A stretch of 64,000 bases of DNA from Desulfovibrio sp. JY (GCA_021730285.1 CP082962.1:1736001-1800000); one strand, 5' to 3'. Positions 16,915 through 29,406 are shown, numbered from the stretch's first letter. The notes: generated by a model from the sequence alone, not told the origin. A program made the numbers and translations.

Positions 16915-17627
16915 CACACCCCCCCACCGTTACTGGTTGAACTCTTCGAACTCCTCCTGTTACACCAAGCGTTTACGTCGTAAGCCGCCGCGCCGCCGCA
17001 AAGAGGCGACGCTGTCTCCGACAGTTTCCGGGCCTGGCGCGAAAGCCGCCGCGCCGGCCCCGGACCAGGTGCGCGCCATCGCGCCCTGGTGGCCGTTTTG
17101 GATGCTTCGCCTATGGCAAATACCGATCCGAAATGAATATTGTATTATTTCAGTATGCTAAAAAATCATGTGACGGTTGTGGGGCGTGTCGTGGGACTTG
17201 GGCACCTTGATTTCTCAAGGAATTTCGGCGGCGAATTGTTGCGATTTGGGAGTATTTCATTAAAAAACAGTATGTTGTTCGGGTAAGGAATTTTTGCCAC
17301 AAGGGGTGCGGCTGTTGGGTCATAGTTTCCCGGTTGTTTGAACCGGGTAATACTTACCCGCGAAAAAAAGTGCCGGGGCGGAAATACCCCCGACGGGAAA
17401 CTGGGCGGCCGTGTTGCAAGGCCGGGCAAGGCGGGCTAAAGGTGGCCACAACGCAATCTGGGCGTTCGCGCACGCCCGGGTTGCCGGCGAGACGCCCAAA
17501 GGCCCAAGACGGCCGGCGTCGCGCCCGGACGACACGCGCGAGTGCAATACCGCTCTCGAAACGCCGGCTGACGGCTTTCGTGAAGCGCAAACGGACGCCC
17601 TGGGCCTTCCATCGGCGGGGAGAGAGT
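16915..17627. other. Long intergenic region upstream of glmS
   Basis: No gene is supported here. The centre (about 17130-17300) is markedly A/T-rich for this genome and probably holds promoters for the divergent AmiS-like gene and glmS. Two small perfect hairpins are visible: CCTTGA/TCAAGG around TTTC (17205-17220), and CCCGGTT/AACCGGG around GTTTG (17329-17347). Neither is followed by a T tract. I see no glmS ribozyme core. Confidence 0.5.
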
Positions 17628-19451
<1,824 letters not shown>

Positions 19452-19460
19452 GCTGCCGCT

Positions 19461-21344
19461 GTGGCACGGATGACGGCGTTTTTCGGGAGACTGGCCGCGG
19501 CCCTGACGGTCGTGGCCCTGGCGGCGTTCCTGGCGGCGGGAGCGGCCCGGGCCGCGGACGTGGCCTCGGGCTATCAGGCGGCGGTCAAGGAATTCAAATC
19601 CCTGCGCGACGATGCCGGCTCCAAGGACCGGCGCGACCTGTGGAAGGCGCTCGACGCCAAGCTGGCCGCCCTGGCCAAGGCGGCGGGCAAGGACCCGCTC
19701 GGGGCCAAGATTCTCTATTACGAGGCCTGGACCAACGCCGAATTGGCCGAGCGGTCCTACCTGGACGCGGACTGGGAGGCGGCCGCGTCCCTCTACGCCC
19801 GGGTGGCCAAGGCCTATCCCCGCCATGCCTGGAGCGACGACGCCTTGCTGCGCCGGGCGGCCATCATGGCCGAGCACCTTAAAAAGCCCGACGCGGCCAG
19901 GGCGGACTTGCAGCGCCTCCTGCGCGACCACCCCAAGGGCGACATGGCCGCCCAGGCCCAAAAGCTCCTGGCCGCCATGGACGCCGACGCCGCCAAGGAC
20001 AAGCCGGAGGCGGCCAAGGCGAAAGCGCCGGACAAGGCTCCGGACAAAGCCTCGGCAAGCGCCAAGGCCGGCGACGCCCGAAAATCCTCCGGCCCCCCGG
20101 CCGCCACCTCGGCCCGGCCGGCGCTGCTCAAGCGGGCGCTGGTCAAGGCGGGTTCCGGCGGCGGCAAGCTCACCCTGACCCTGGACCGGGAAACGACCTT
20201 TCGCTACCAGCTCCTCGACCAGAAGCGCGGCAACGGCGAGCAGGTCAAGCTCCTGTATATCGACCTGGACAATACCCGCACCGGCTCCGCCATCCCCTCG
20301 GAAAAGCGCTTCGCCAAGGGCGTGGTGTCCCGTATGCGGGCCGGCTATTTCACGCCGGAAACCGTGCGCGTGGTCCTGGAGCTCGACGGGGTGCGCCAAT
20401 ACGAGATCCATTCCGAGGACGGGCCGTTTCGCATCGTCCTCGATCTGGACGGGGAGGCCGGCGGCGGGGGGAAAGGCCAGTTCCGGGCCGAGGCCTCCGG
20501 CAAGGGCAAGGGCAAAACCGCCCAATCGGCGGACGATGACGCGGCCTCGGACAAAAAGACCCAGGTGGCCAAGGCCGCGCCGGAAAAAACGGACCGCAAG
20601 CCGCTGACCCCGTCGGCGGCCGGGAAGAAGAACCTCGGCAGTTTGGTCGAGCAGCTCGGGCTTTCCGTGCGCACCGTGATGATCGACCCCGGCCACGGCG
20701 GCAAGGACCCCGGCGCCCAGGGGCTTTACGGCGTGACCGAAAAGGACGTGAACCTGCGATTCGCCAAGGAGCTCGGCGCGATACTGCGCAAGCGGGGCTT
20801 CAAGGTCCTCTATACCCGGACCACGGACGTGTTCATCCCCCTGGAAAAGCGCACGGAGATGGCCAACAGCCAGGGCGCGGACCTGTTTGTCTCCATCCAC
20901 TGCAACGCCCACGGCGACCCCGATTCCTCGGGGCTCGAGACCTATTCCCTGAACCTGGCCAACTCGCGCGACGCGGTGCGCGTGGCCGCCCGGGAAAACG
21001 CCGCTTCCCAGAAAAAAATCAGCGATCTCCAGGCGATTTTAAGCGACCTGATGCTGTCGTCCAAGACGTCCGAGTCCAAGGACCTGGCCAAATTCGTGCA
21101 AAAGCGCGCCATAAGCGAACTGCGCGGCATGTACCGCATCCGCGACCGGGGCCCCCACGAAGCGCCTTTTTTCGTGCTTATCGGGGCCAACATGCCGGCC
21201 GTGCTGGTGGAACTTGGCTACATCACCAATCCGGCCGAGGCCAAGCGCCTCGGTTCCGACGCCTATCTGCACAGGCTGGCCGACGGGCTGGCCGACGGCA
21301 TCGTCGCCTACAAGAAACGCATCGAACGCTACGCCAAAATCTGA
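19461..21344 (+). CDS. N-acetylmuramoyl-L-alanine amidase (AmiC-like)
   Basis: A periplasmic zinc amidase that cuts the bond between N-acetylmuramic acid and L-alanine of peptidoglycan, for instance at division. The 627-residue protein has a signal peptide (ending GAARA), a TPR-like helical region (about 35-175, with SLYARVAKAYPRHAWSDDAL), a low-complexity Lys/Ala linker, an AMIN domain (about 220-340) and a C-terminal Amidase_3 domain with IDPGHGGKDPGA, HCNAHGD and VLVELGYITN. The N-terminal helical module makes it longer than enteric AmiC. GTG 19461 is used; ATG 19470 is equally possible. It follows glmS by 9 bases. Confidence 0.93.
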   Translation: MARMTAFFGRLAAALTVVALAAFLAAGAARAADVASGYQAAVKEFKSLRDDAGSKDRRDLWKALDAKLAALAKAAGKDPLGAKILYYEAWTNAELAERSYLDADWEAAASLYARVAKAYPRHAWSDDALLRRAAIMAEHLKKPDAARADLQRLLRDHPKGDMAAQAQKLLAAMDADAAKDKPEAAKAKAPDKAPDKASASAKAGDARKSSGPPAATSARPALLKRALVKAGSGGGKLTLTLDRETTFRYQLLDQKRGNGEQVKLLYIDLDNTRTGSAIPSEKRFAKGVVSRMRAGYFTPETVRVVLELDGVRQYEIHSEDGPFRIVLDLDGEAGGGGKGQFRAEASGKGKGKTAQSADDDAASDKKTQVAKAAPEKTDRKPLTPSAAGKKNLGSLVEQLGLSVRTVMIDPGHGGKDPGAQGLYGVTEKDVNLRFAKELGAILRKRGFKVLYTRTTDVFIPLEKRTEMANSQGADLFVSIHCNAHGDPDSSGLETYSLNLANSRDAVRVAARENAASQKKISDLQAILSDLMLSSKTSESKDLAKFVQKRAISELRGMYRIRDRGPHEAPFFVLIGANMPAVLVELGYITNPAEAKRLGSDAYLHRLADGLADGIVAYKKRIERYAKI

Positions 21345-21357
21345 CCAGAGGTTTTCC

Positions 21358-22047
21358 ATGCCCCAGCCGCACCGTTTCGACGACCGCCTCATCGTGGCCC
21401 TGGACCTGCCCACGGCGCGGGAGGCCTTGGAGATGGCCGATCGCCTCGCCCCGGCGGTGGGATTTTTCAAGGTAGGCTTGCAGCTTTTCCTCGATGCCGG
21501 TTTTTCCGTGTGCGACGCGCTGGCCAAGCGGGGGTTCAAGGTCATGCTCGACCTCAAGTTCCACGATATCCCGCAGACCGTGGCCATGGCCACGCGCCAG
21601 CTCGCCGGCCACGACATCGCCCTGACCACGGTGCACGGCTATCCCCAGGTGGTGGCGGCGGCGGCCAAAACCAAGGGCGCGACCAAGGTCCTGGCCGTCA
21701 CCGTGCTGACGAGCCTTGGCGTGGACGAGTTGCAGCAGACCGGTTACGCCGGGTCCTTAGTCGACCTGGCCCGGCTGCGGGCCGAGGCGTCGCTTGCCGC
21801 CGGGGCCGACGGTGTCGTGTGTTCGCCCCTGGAGGCGGGGGCCCTGCGCCGCCACCTTGGCAGCCTGCCCGTCATCGCCACCCCCGGCATCCGCTCCCTG
21901 GACAGCGCCCCGGACGACCAGACCCGCACCGCCACCCCGGCCGCGGCCATCGCCGCCGGAGCCACGCACATCATCGTCGGCCGCCCCATCACCAAGGCCC
22001 CCGACCCCCTCGCCGCCGCCCGGGACATCCTGCGGGAGATCGGTTAG
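21358..22047 (+). CDS. pyrF: Orotidine 5'-phosphate decarboxylase
   Basis: Decarboxylates OMP to UMP, the last step of de novo pyrimidine synthesis. The 229-residue TIM-barrel protein has LIVALDLPTAREAL at the start, the catalytic DLKFHDIPQTV (Lys and Asp of the charge network), and the phosphate-binding GATHIIVGRPIT near the end. It starts 13 bases after the amidase stop, so it is probably the last gene of the glmS transcript. AGAGG precedes the ATG. It converges on the oxidoreductase gene with a gap of 22 bases. Confidence 0.97.
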   Translation: MPQPHRFDDRLIVALDLPTAREALEMADRLAPAVGFFKVGLQLFLDAGFSVCDALAKRGFKVMLDLKFHDIPQTVAMATRQLAGHDIALTTVHGYPQVVAAAAKTKGATKVLAVTVLTSLGVDELQQTGYAGSLVDLARLRAEASLAAGADGVVCSPLEAGALRRHLGSLPVIATPGIRSLDSAPDDQTRTATPAAAIAAGATHIIVGRPITKAPDPLAAARDILREIG

Positions 22048-22069
22048 CGCGGCAGGCGCGACCGCTTCT

Positions 22070-24076
22070 TCACGCCCGTCGCACCTCGACGGTGTTGTCG
22101 TTGAGCGTCGTGGCCTCGCCGAGGTCCGAGAGACGCTCGTGGTGCAGGGTGTTGACCAGATTGCCGTTGGCGGACTGGCTGGCCTTGAAAACGCCTGTCG
22201 CGGCGACCACGCCTTTGGCGACAAGAGGCGTGACGCGGGCGACGAAGGCCACCTCCCCGAGGTCGTTATGCGCCATGACGGCGTCGCCGTCGTCAATGCC
22301 GCGCGCGGCCGCGTCCCCGGGATGCATGGCCAGGGTCATCGGCCCGCGACGCGTTACCAGCCCTTCGCGTTCCAGAAAAACGGAGTTGAGCGTCTCGACG
22401 CTCGGCGCGGCGATAAGCCGCAGGGGATAGGGGCCGCCGTGGTTCTCCCGATACCCCGGCATGGGCGCGGCCAGGGCGGCATTGACGATTTCCATCCTGC
22501 CCGAGGGCGTTTTCCAGGCGGTGTGGTCGGCATACGGGACGGAGATCAGTCCGCCGCGTCGCAATGTCTCCCGTTGCCCGTCGGAAAGCCCCTGCAACGC
22601 GGGCATCGGATGGCGTAGCAGTTCTTCGAGCAACGCTTCCTCGCCACGGTCGAAAGGGCTGTCCGTATAGCCCATGGCCTGGGCGAGCAGACGGAAGATG
22701 TCCCAGTTGCTTTTGCAGGCGCCCGGGGCGGGGATCGTCTTGTAGGCCGTGCCGAAGGTGCAGTAGCCGTAGGAGCTGTAACAATCGGTGTGTTCGACCG
22801 AGAACGTGGCGGGGAGGATGATGTCGGCATAACGCGCCGTGTCGGTCATGAACCGTTCGTGCACGACGGTGAACAGGTCCGGGTTGCCCAGCCCGCGCCG
22901 GATGCCTTGCTGGTCGCAGACCGAACCGACCGGATTGCTGGCATACACATGCAGGCAATGGATCGGCGTTTGCGATTGGTCGGGATTGAGCGCCGAGGCC
23001 AGCTTGTTGATGTTGACCCTGCGCGCGGTGTTTTCGCGCAAATCCGGGCGGGTGATGCGCCTGGCGTCCACATAGGGGCCGCCGCCGGGATCGCAGCCGC
23101 ACAGCCCGCCGCCCCGGCGCTTCCAGGCTCCGGTGAACGCGGACAGGATGGTGATCAGGCGCACGGTCATGCCGCCGTTGCCGTGGCGCGAGTTGCCGCT
23201 GCCCAAAATGATGGCCGGTGCGGACGCTGTGGCGTATTCCCGTGCCAGGGCGACGATGACGCGTGCGGGAACCCCTGTCACGCCCTGCGCCCATAACGGC
23301 GTGTTCGCGGCGAGGGAGGCCTTGAATTCCTCGAAGCCGAGGCTTTCCTTTTCCAGAAAATCGAAATCGGCCAGGTTCTCCGCGACCAGGACATGCATCA
23401 GGGCCAGGGCCAGGGCCCCGTCCGTGCCCGGGGTGACCAGCACCACCTGGTCGCAGTGGGGAGCCATATCGTGCGCGTAGCTTTCGATAAGGACGACGCG
23501 CCTGCCGCGTTTTCGCGCCCTGAGCAGGTCCGCCATGCCCTGCAGCCGTGTGGCCTTCATGTTGGCGCCCCAGACGAGGAAGAAATCGCTGTCGTCGAGT
23601 TCCCTGGGATCGAGACAACCGGTCCTGCCCATGACCGCCGCATACCCGGCGCTCTTGGCCGAGGCGCACAGGGTCTTGACCAGGGAGCATGCCCCCATCT
23701 TGTTGAACAGGGCCTCGCCGCAATTGCGCTGGATATGGCTCATGACCCCCGAGTAGTAAAACGGCAAGATGGAGTCCGGCCCCGATTCGCGAAGCGCGCG
23801 TCGCCATTGCGCCGTGATGGCCGCAATGGCCTCGTCCCAGGAAATCGGGGCGAACCGGCCCGACCCCTTGGCGTCGATACGCTTAAGCGGCGTGAGAATC
23901 CGGTCCGGCGCATGGATGGACTTCTCGTAGCGCCGCATCTTGCCGCAGATCTTGCCGTGGGGCGCGGGGGCGTCGGGATCGCCCTGCACGCCCACGATGC
24001 GGTCGCCGTCGGTTTTGACCAGCAGGCCGCAGGTGGTGGGGCAGTCGTAGGGACAAATGGCTTTCTGGAATGGCAT
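22070..24076 (-). CDS. Molybdopterin-dependent oxidoreductase (DMSO reductase family)
   Basis: A 668-residue catalytic subunit of the DMSO reductase superfamily. The N terminus binds one [4Fe-4S] cluster through CPYDCPTTC and KICGKM. Molybdopterin-binding segments follow, such as GSGNSRHGNGGM and WKTPSGRMEIVN, and the C-terminal molydopterin-dinucleotide domain has SVETLNSVFLER. There is no twin-arginine signal, so it should stay in the cytoplasm. No electron-transfer or membrane subunit is adjacent, and the substrate cannot be named. I chose MPFQKAICPYDCP (24076) over an upstream start because family members begin close to the cluster motif. The ribosome site is weak. Confidence 0.85.
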   Translation of the reverse strand: MPFQKAICPYDCPTTCGLLVKTDGDRIVGVQGDPDAPAPHGKICGKMRRYEKSIHAPDRILTPLKRIDAKGSGRFAPISWDEAIAAITAQWRRALRESGPDSILPFYYSGVMSHIQRNCGEALFNKMGACSLVKTLCASAKSAGYAAVMGRTGCLDPRELDDSDFFLVWGANMKATRLQGMADLLRARKRGRRVVLIESYAHDMAPHCDQVVLVTPGTDGALALALMHVLVAENLADFDFLEKESLGFEEFKASLAANTPLWAQGVTGVPARVIVALAREYATASAPAIILGSGNSRHGNGGMTVRLITILSAFTGAWKRRGGGLCGCDPGGGPYVDARRITRPDLRENTARRVNINKLASALNPDQSQTPIHCLHVYASNPVGSVCDQQGIRRGLGNPDLFTVVHERFMTDTARYADIILPATFSVEHTDCYSSYGYCTFGTAYKTIPAPGACKSNWDIFRLLAQAMGYTDSPFDRGEEALLEELLRHPMPALQGLSDGQRETLRRGGLISVPYADHTAWKTPSGRMEIVNAALAAPMPGYRENHGGPYPLRLIAAPSVETLNSVFLEREGLVTRRGPMTLAMHPGDAAARGIDDGDAVMAHNDLGEVAFVARVTPLVAKGVVAATGVFKASQSANGNLVNTLHHERLSDLGEATTLNDNTVEVRRA

Positions 24077-24168
24077 GTCACGCTCGAAAAAGATGGTTCT
24101 GCACAGGGCGTATCGCCGTCGGTGCATCTGCTTTCGCTATTTGCTTTACCGCCTTGGAAACCTATTGA

Positions 24169-24231
24169 AAGTTTTGGGGAGGGGAGAGCGCGAGAGGGGA
24201 ACCCTTTTTCCAAAAAGGGTTCCCCTCTCGC
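24169..24231 (-). terminator. Solo end-palindrome after the PP-loop gene
   Basis: GCGAGAGGGG...CCCCTCTCGC forms 20-bp perfect arms with a 2-base loop (24190-24231), 21 bases past the stop of the minus-strand gene at 24253. On its outer side GAAAGTTTTGGGGAGGGG is also shared with the 165-bp elements, but the rest is absent, so it is a truncated copy. It probably terminates the PP-loop transcript. Confidence 0.7.
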
Positions 24232-24252
24232 ATCCTCTTCGCCCTTCCTCCT

Positions 24253-25314
24253 CTATCTTCCCCCCACGCCGTGCTGGGTGAAGCGGGCACGTTTGCCTTT
24301 CTTGGCCGCTTCCCAGGTGGGTTCGCTCCAGGCGAGGGGCGTGCTGCGGGCCGGGGTGACCGTGACCGGCGAGGCGTCGAAGCCGGCCACGTCGACGTGC
24401 ACATCGCCGGGGATGGCCATGGCCTTGGGATTGAAGGAGGCGAAATAGGCGGCGGCGTCGGCCACGGTTGCCGCGTCCCAGACCGCGCCGGGGAGTTTTC
24501 GCGCCACGCCGAGGGGGCCGGGCAGGGTGCGCACCTTGAAGACGAGGTCGTCCGGGCCGAGGGTGGCTTCCAGGCGCGCGTTGTCCGCTTGGTTGCGGCC
24601 GATGGCCAACCAGCGGTTGCCCGTCCAGTATTGCCGGCCGATATTGGCCAGGGCGAAATCCGCCGCCGTGGGCGCGGGCTTGTGGATGAAAAGCGGGAAA
24701 AAGCGCTTGGCCGAGGGTTCCTCGGTCAGCAGGCAGCCGCCGGCCGGGGTGGGGATTTCGGTCAGGCCGAAGGTCTTGGCCAGGAGCATCTGGTCCTTGC
24801 GGCCGCGTCCGGAGATGGCGTGGAGCCGCGTACGGTCCACGAGCCCGGAGGTTTCGGCCTCGGTTTCGGGCAGGCGCTTGGCGCAAAGCGGCCGCAGGAG
24901 CAGTCCCCGCGTGGCCGAGTCGCGACTGATGATATTGAGCGCGTCCAGGCGCTGGGACATGGGCCGCTGGCCGATGACCTCGCCGGAAATGATGAACGAC
25001 GCGCCGTAGGTCGGCAGCAGCTCCTTGGCCAGCCGCAGCATGAGGATCTTGCAGTCCACACAGGGGTTTAAAAATTTCCCCAGGCCGTGGGCCGGGCCGG
25101 CGGCCATCATGGCGACGTAGGCGTCGGCCACGTCCACCGGGAGGATGTCGAGCCCGTAGATGTTCTGCCAATGGTCGATCTTGTCGGGCTTGCCGAAAAA
25201 GGGGCTGACAAAGTGCAGGCACAACACGTCGAGCCCTTGGGCCATGACGGTTTTGACGGCCAGGATGCTGTCGAGGCCGCCGGAGAAAAGGGCCAGGGCG
25301 TGGTAGGATTTCAT
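24253..25314 (-). CDS. PP-loop ATPase, putative tRNA thiolation enzyme
   Basis: A 353-residue protein with an N-terminal ATP-pyrophosphatase loop ([12 protein letters not shown]), as in the ThiI and MnmA tRNA sulfurtransferases. The pair in NPCVDCK and the later cysteine in PAGGCLL would suit a sulfur-transfer enzyme. The C-terminal third (about 200-350) is not part of ThiI or MnmA, and includes [18 protein letters not shown], reminiscent of NFACT-R-like RNA-binding segments. Relatives in Desulfovibrio are often annotated as tRNA 2-thiouridylate-type enzymes; that specificity is not shown here. It is divergent from recA. Confidence 0.75.
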   Translation of the reverse strand: MKSYHALALFSGGLDSILAVKTVMAQGLDVLCLHFVSPFFGKPDKIDHWQNIYGLDILPVDVADAYVAMMAAGPAHGLGKFLNPCVDCKILMLRLAKELLPTYGASFIISGEVIGQRPMSQRLDALNIISRDSATRGLLLRPLCAKRLPETEAETSGLVDRTRLHAISGRGRKDQMLLAKTFGLTEIPTPAGGCLLTEEPSAKRFFPLFIHKPAPTAADFALANIGRQYWTGNRWLAIGRNQADNARLEATLGPDDLVFKVRTLPGPLGVARKLPGAVWDAATVADAAAYFASFNPKAMAIPGDVHVDVAGFDASPVTVTPARSTPLAWSEPTWEAAKKGKRARFTQHGVGGR

Positions 25315-25445
25315 GCGGCGTAGCTAAGGGTTCGCCGGCCGCCTGGCAAGGGGCCGCTCCGTCGGCCGCCGAAGTTGCCGGTCGGCAGGGATTTTGCTAT
25401 GAAGCGCACTTTGCGCCTCCACACTGTTTCCTAGGAGTTGGCGAC

Positions 25446-26516
25446 ATGGCCCGCAAACCAGCCCAGTCCCCGGAAGATTTCCGCAACGAAGCCCTGGCCA
25501 CCGCGCTCACCACCATCGAGCGCAAGCACGGCCAAGGCGCTGTCATGCGCCTGGACGACGCGGCCCATGTGAAGATCCCGTCCATCCCCACCGGCTCTAT
25601 CGGTCTCGATCTGGCCCTTGGCATCGGCGGCATCCCCAAAGGGCGCATCACCGAGATTTACGGCCCGGAATCCTCGGGCAAAACCACGCTCGCCCTGCAC
25701 ATCATCGCCGAATCGCAAAAACTCGGCGGCACGGCGGCCTTCATCGACGCCGAACACGCCCTGGATGTCAACTACGCCCGACGGCTCGGCGTCGACACCC
25801 CGGAACTGCTCATCTCCCAGCCCGACTACGGCGAGCAGGCCCTCGACATCGCCGATCTGCTCGTGCGCTCGGGAGCCGTGGACGTGGTGGTCATCGACTC
25901 TGTCGCGGCGCTGATTCCCCAGGCCGAACTCGAGGGCGAGATGGGCGAGACCCAGGTCGGCGGCCAGGCGCGGCTCATGTCCCACGCCATGCGCAAGCTG
26001 ACCGGCACCATCCACAAGTCGCAGACCTCGGTCATCTTCATCAACCAGATCCGCATGAAGATCGGCATGACCGGCTACGGCAGCCCGGAAACCACCACCG
26101 GCGGCAACGCGCTCAAATTCTACGCCAGCGTGCGCCTGGACATCCGCCGCATCCAGACCCTCAAGGACAAGGAAGAAACCTACGGCAGCCGCTGCCGGGT
26201 CAAGGTGGTGAAAAACAAGGTCGCGCCGCCGTTTCGCGAGGCCCTGTTCGACATTCTTTACGGCACGGGCGTTTCCCGCGAAGGCGAGCTTATCGACATG
26301 GGCGTGGACGCCGGCATCGTGGACAAGTCCGGGGCCTGGTTCTCGTTCGGCTCCGAGCGCCTGGGCCAGGGCCGCGACAACGTGCGGGCCTTTCTCCAGG
26401 AGCATACCGACATCCGCGACCAGATCGAAGGCAAGCTGCGCGAACACCTGGGATTCGCCGAGGGAACGCCGCCGCCCATCTCCCCCGAGGCCATCGAGGA
26501 AGAAGACGGCATGTAA
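25446..26516 (+). CDS. recA: Recombinase RecA
   Basis: Forms filaments on single-stranded DNA, drives strand exchange and triggers LexA cleavage in the SOS response. The 356-residue length is normal. Walker A is GPESSGKTT, Walker [11 protein letters not shown], and the L2-region and ATP-contact segments are [15 protein letters not shown] and [12 protein letters not shown]. The C terminus is acidic (EAIEEEDGM). AGGAG precedes ATG 25446. I could not find a convincing LexA box in the 131 bases upstream. alaS follows, an order seen in many proteobacteria, without recX. Confidence 0.98.
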   Translation: MARKPAQSPEDFRNEALATALTTIERKHGQGAVMRLDDAAHVKIPSIPTGSIGLDLALGIGGIPKGRITEIYGPESSGKTTLALHIIAESQKLGGTAAFIDAEHALDVNYARRLGVDTPELLISQPDYGEQALDIADLLVRSGAVDVVVIDSVAALIPQAELEGEMGETQVGGQARLMSHAMRKLTGTIHKSQTSVIFINQIRMKIGMTGYGSPETTTGGNALKFYASVRLDIRRIQTLKDKEETYGSRCRVKVVKNKVAPPFREALFDILYGTGVSREGELIDMGVDAGIVDKSGAWFSFGSERLGQGRDNVRAFLQEHTDIRDQIEGKLREHLGFAEGTPPPISPEAIEEEDGM

Positions 26517-26557
26517 TGGCAAGACCGGGGCGTCTTGCCCCGGCCCCGCCCCTGCCT

Positions 26558-26624
26558 GGGGTCAAAAGGGATTCGACGATGTGCGCCAAAGCGTTGGCGT
26601 GCCCGTCGAATCCCTTTTGGCCCC
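26558..26624. repeat. 67-bp nested palindrome between recA and alaS
   Basis: Arms of 21 bp (26558-26578 and 26604-26624) pair at 20 positions around GGGATTCGACG/CGTCGAATCCC. A smaller hairpin, CGCCAA/TTGGCG with loop AGCG (26584-26599), sits inside. There is no T tract after it. It lies 41 bases after recA and 49 bases before the GC-rich repeat at 26674. Confidence 0.8.
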
Positions 26625-26673
26625 GCGAAGGGCGCATGCGCAATGAAACAATAACCCTGACCTTCTTCATGAA

Positions 26674-26757
26674 AGGGGGGCCGGAGGGGATGATCCCCCC
26701 CGGTGGGGAGGTCCCGGAGGGCGACGCCGCTTCGGGCTCCCCCTCCAGCGGAGGCAT
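26674..26757 (-). repeat. Two-hairpin GC-rich repeat, copy 2
   Basis: Read on the minus strand, ATGCCTCCG leads into a GAGGG...CCCTC hairpin, then GGGACC, TCCCCACCG, a GGGGGG...CCCC hairpin, and CCGGCCCCCC with TTT. This is the same backbone as copies at 5531, 38857 and 40683. It occupies the leader just before the alaS start, in reverse orientation to both recA and alaS. Confidence 0.65.
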
Positions 26758-26763
26758 ACGACG

Positions 26764-29406
26764 ATGATGACGGCTCATGAAATCCGCGCCAAATTCCTGG
26801 ACTTTTTCGCGGCCCAGGGCCATCGGAAAGTGGCCTCCTCCCCGCTGATTCCGCGCGAGGACCCGTCGCTGCTTTTCACCAACGCCGGCATGGTCCAGTT
26901 CAAGAAGGTCTTTCTCGGCCAGGACAAGCCCGGCTACAAGCGCGCCACCACCTCGCAGAAGTGCCTGCGCGTGGGCGGCAAGCACAACGATCTGGAAAAC
27001 GTCGGCCGCACCGCCCGCCACCACACGTTTTTCGAGATGCTCGGCAACTTTTCCTTTGGCGACTACTTCAAGGAAGACGCCATCCGCTTCGCCTGGACTT
27101 TTCTGACCGAGGTCATCGGCCTGGACAAGAGTCGGCTCTACGCCACGGTCTACCTCGACGACGACGAGGCCTTCGGCCTGTGGCAGAAGGTGGCCGGGCT
27201 CAGCCCGGACCGCATCTACCGCCTGGGCGAGAAGGACAATTTCTGGTCCATGGGCGACACCGGCCCCTGCGGTCCCTGCTCGGAGATCATGTACGACCGG
27301 GGCGAGGAGGTTTCCTGCGGCCCGGACTGCGGCATCGGCTCCTGCGACTGCGACCGGTTCCTGGAAATCTGGAACCTCGTGTTCATGCAGTACGACCAGC
27401 TGGAGTCTGGCGAGCGCGTGGCCCTGCCGCGCCCGAGCATCGACACCGGCATGGGCCTCGAGCGCATCGCCGCCGTGGTCCAGGGCGTGCACTCCAATTT
27501 CGACATCGACCTGTTCCAGACCATCATCGCCACGGCGGCGTCCATTGCCGGCGTGACCTACGGCGCGACCGACGAGCAGGACACGGCCCTTCGCGTCATC
27601 GCCGACCACAGCCGGGCCGTGGCCTTCCTGGTGGCCGACGGCGTCATGCCCTCCAACGAGGGCCGGGGCTATGTGCTGCGGCGGCTCATTCGCCGGGCCC
27701 TGCGTTTCGGCAAGCTCATCGGCCTGTCCGATCCCTTCCTGTTCAAGACCGCCGGCACGGTGGTCGAGGTCATGGGCGACGCCTATCCTGAACTTGTGGC
27801 CACGCGCGATTTCATGGAGCGCATGGTGCGCGAGGAGGAGGAGCGTTTCGGCGTGACCCTGGACAAGGGGCTGGCCATCCTGGCCGAGGAGCTCGACCGC
27901 ATGGAGGCGGCCGGCGAAAAGACCATCACCGGACAGTTCGCCTTCAAGCTCTACGACACCTACGGATTCCCGCTGGACATCGTCAACGACGTGGCCGGCA
28001 AGCGCGGCATCACCACCGACGAGGACGGCTACAAGGCCTGCATGGCCGAGCAGAAGGCCCGGGCGAAAAAGGCCTGGAAGGGCAGCGGCGAGACCGACCC
28101 GGCGGTGCTGTTTCTGGAGCTGCTCGAATCCGGCATGAAGTCCCGGTTCGTGGGCTATGAGACGCTTGTCGCCCAAAGCCGCGTCAACGCGCTCATTTCC
28201 GCCGAGGGCCAAGCCGTGGAACGGCTCACCGCCGGCGAGACGGGCTACGTCGTGTGCGCCGTGACCCCCTTTTACGGCGAATCCGGGGGCCAGGCCGGCG
28301 ACGTCGGCGCCATGACCACGCTGACCGGCAACGCCACGGTGACCGGCACCATCAAGGCCGGCCCGGAGCTGACCGCGCACCACATAACGGTTGCCGCAGG
28401 CGAAATCCTGCTCGACCAGGAGGCCGATCTGGCCGTGGATACGGCCGTTCGCGCCGCGACCGCCCGCAACCACACCTGCACGCACCTGCTGCACAAGGCG
28501 CTCAAAAACGTGCTCGGCGCTCACGTCAACCAGGCCGGGTCGCTGGTGACCCCGGACCGGCTGCGCTTCGACTTCACCCACATCGCGGCCCTGACCCCGG
28601 ACGAACTGTCCCGGGTGGAGGACGAGGTCAACGCGTCCATCCTGCTCGACGCGCCGGTGACGACCGAGGTCCTGCCCATCGAGGCGGCCCGGTCCAAGGG
28701 CGCGACCGCCCTTTTCGGCGAGAAGTACGGCGATACGGTGCGCGTGGTCGAGGTGCCGGGCGTGTCCATGGAATTTTGCGGCGGCACGCATCTTTCCGCC
28801 ACAGGCCAGGCCGGCAGCTTTCTGATCCTGTCCGAATCGGGCGTTGCCGCCGGCACGCGGCGCATCGAGGCGGCCACGGGACTTAACACCATCAAGCACG
28901 TGCGCGAGATGCGCGGCGAGCTCGACGAAAGCCTGCACGTGGCCAAGGCCAAGGCCGGGGAGTTGCCCGCGCGCATCAAGAAGCTTCAGGACGACATCAG
29001 AGCCCTGACCAAGGAAAAGGAACAGCTCGCCGCCAAGCTGGCCTCGGGCCAGGGGCGCGACCTGCTTTCCGGCCTTGAGGATATCGGCGGGGTCAAGGTG
29101 CTTTGCGCCAAGGTCGACGCGCCGAACATCAAGGCGCTTCGCGAGGCCATGGACGATCTGCGCAGCAAGGTTCCGTCCGGGGTCGTGGCCATCGCGGCCG
29201 AGCAGGACGGTGGCAAGGTGAGCCTCATCGTGGCCGTGAGCAAGGATTTGCACGGCCGTTTCACCGCGCCGGCGCTGATCAAAGAAGCGGCGGCGGCGGT
29301 CGGCGGCTCGGGCGGCGGCCGTCCGGACATGGGGCAAGCCGGCGGCACCAATCCGGCCGGCATCGAGGAAGCCTTCGCCAAGGTGAAGGCGGCCGTGGCC
29401 GGGTAG
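26764..29406 (+). CDS. alaS: Alanyl-tRNA synthetase
   Basis: Charges tRNA-Ala with alanine and edits mischarged serine or glycine. The 880-residue protein has the class II core ([36 protein letters not shown]), the editing domain metal motifs (HTCTHLLHK and [10 protein letters not shown]) and a C-terminal DHHA1 domain ([12 protein letters not shown]). The start is one of two adjacent ATGs at 26764, with GGAGG ten bases upstream inside the end of a GC-rich repeat. A strong terminator follows at 29504. Confidence 0.98.
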   Translation: MMTAHEIRAKFLDFFAAQGHRKVASSPLIPREDPSLLFTNAGMVQFKKVFLGQDKPGYKRATTSQKCLRVGGKHNDLENVGRTARHHTFFEMLGNFSFGDYFKEDAIRFAWTFLTEVIGLDKSRLYATVYLDDDEAFGLWQKVAGLSPDRIYRLGEKDNFWSMGDTGPCGPCSEIMYDRGEEVSCGPDCGIGSCDCDRFLEIWNLVFMQYDQLESGERVALPRPSIDTGMGLERIAAVVQGVHSNFDIDLFQTIIATAASIAGVTYGATDEQDTALRVIADHSRAVAFLVADGVMPSNEGRGYVLRRLIRRALRFGKLIGLSDPFLFKTAGTVVEVMGDAYPELVATRDFMERMVREEEERFGVTLDKGLAILAEELDRMEAAGEKTITGQFAFKLYDTYGFPLDIVNDVAGKRGITTDEDGYKACMAEQKARAKKAWKGSGETDPAVLFLELLESGMKSRFVGYETLVAQSRVNALISAEGQAVERLTAGETGYVVCAVTPFYGESGGQAGDVGAMTTLTGNATVTGTIKAGPELTAHHITVAAGEILLDQEADLAVDTAVRAATARNHTCTHLLHKALKNVLGAHVNQAGSLVTPDRLRFDFTHIAALTPDELSRVEDEVNASILLDAPVTTEVLPIEAARSKGATALFGEKYGDTVRVVEVPGVSMEFCGGTHLSATGQAGSFLILSESGVAAGTRRIEAATGLNTIKHVREMRGELDESLHVAKAKAGELPARIKKLQDDIRALTKEKEQLAAKLASGQGRDLLSGLEDIGGVKVLCAKVDAPNIKALREAMDDLRSKVPSGVVAIAAEQDGGKVSLIVAVSKDLHGRFTAPALIKEAAAAVGGSGGGRPDMGQAGGTNPAGIEEAFAKVKAAVAG

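Noticed and set aside
17135-17165. Sigma-70 promoter in the A/T-rich glmS upstream region
   Set aside because: TATGCT and TACAAT-like hexamers occur, but none has a credible -35 at 16-18 bases.
16915-17627. glmS ribozyme
   Set aside because: The known glmS ribozyme is found in Gram-positive bacteria and no matching core was seen upstream of glmS.
25315-25445. LexA box before recA
   Set aside because: No CTGT-N8-ACAG-type or GAAC-N4-GTTC-type palindrome is clear, and LexA sites vary in this class.
26290-29337. 1015-codon minus-strand open frame
   Set aside because: Antisense to recA and alaS. High GC at third codon positions suppresses stops on the opposite strand; the peptide is Gly/Ala/His-rich without motifs.
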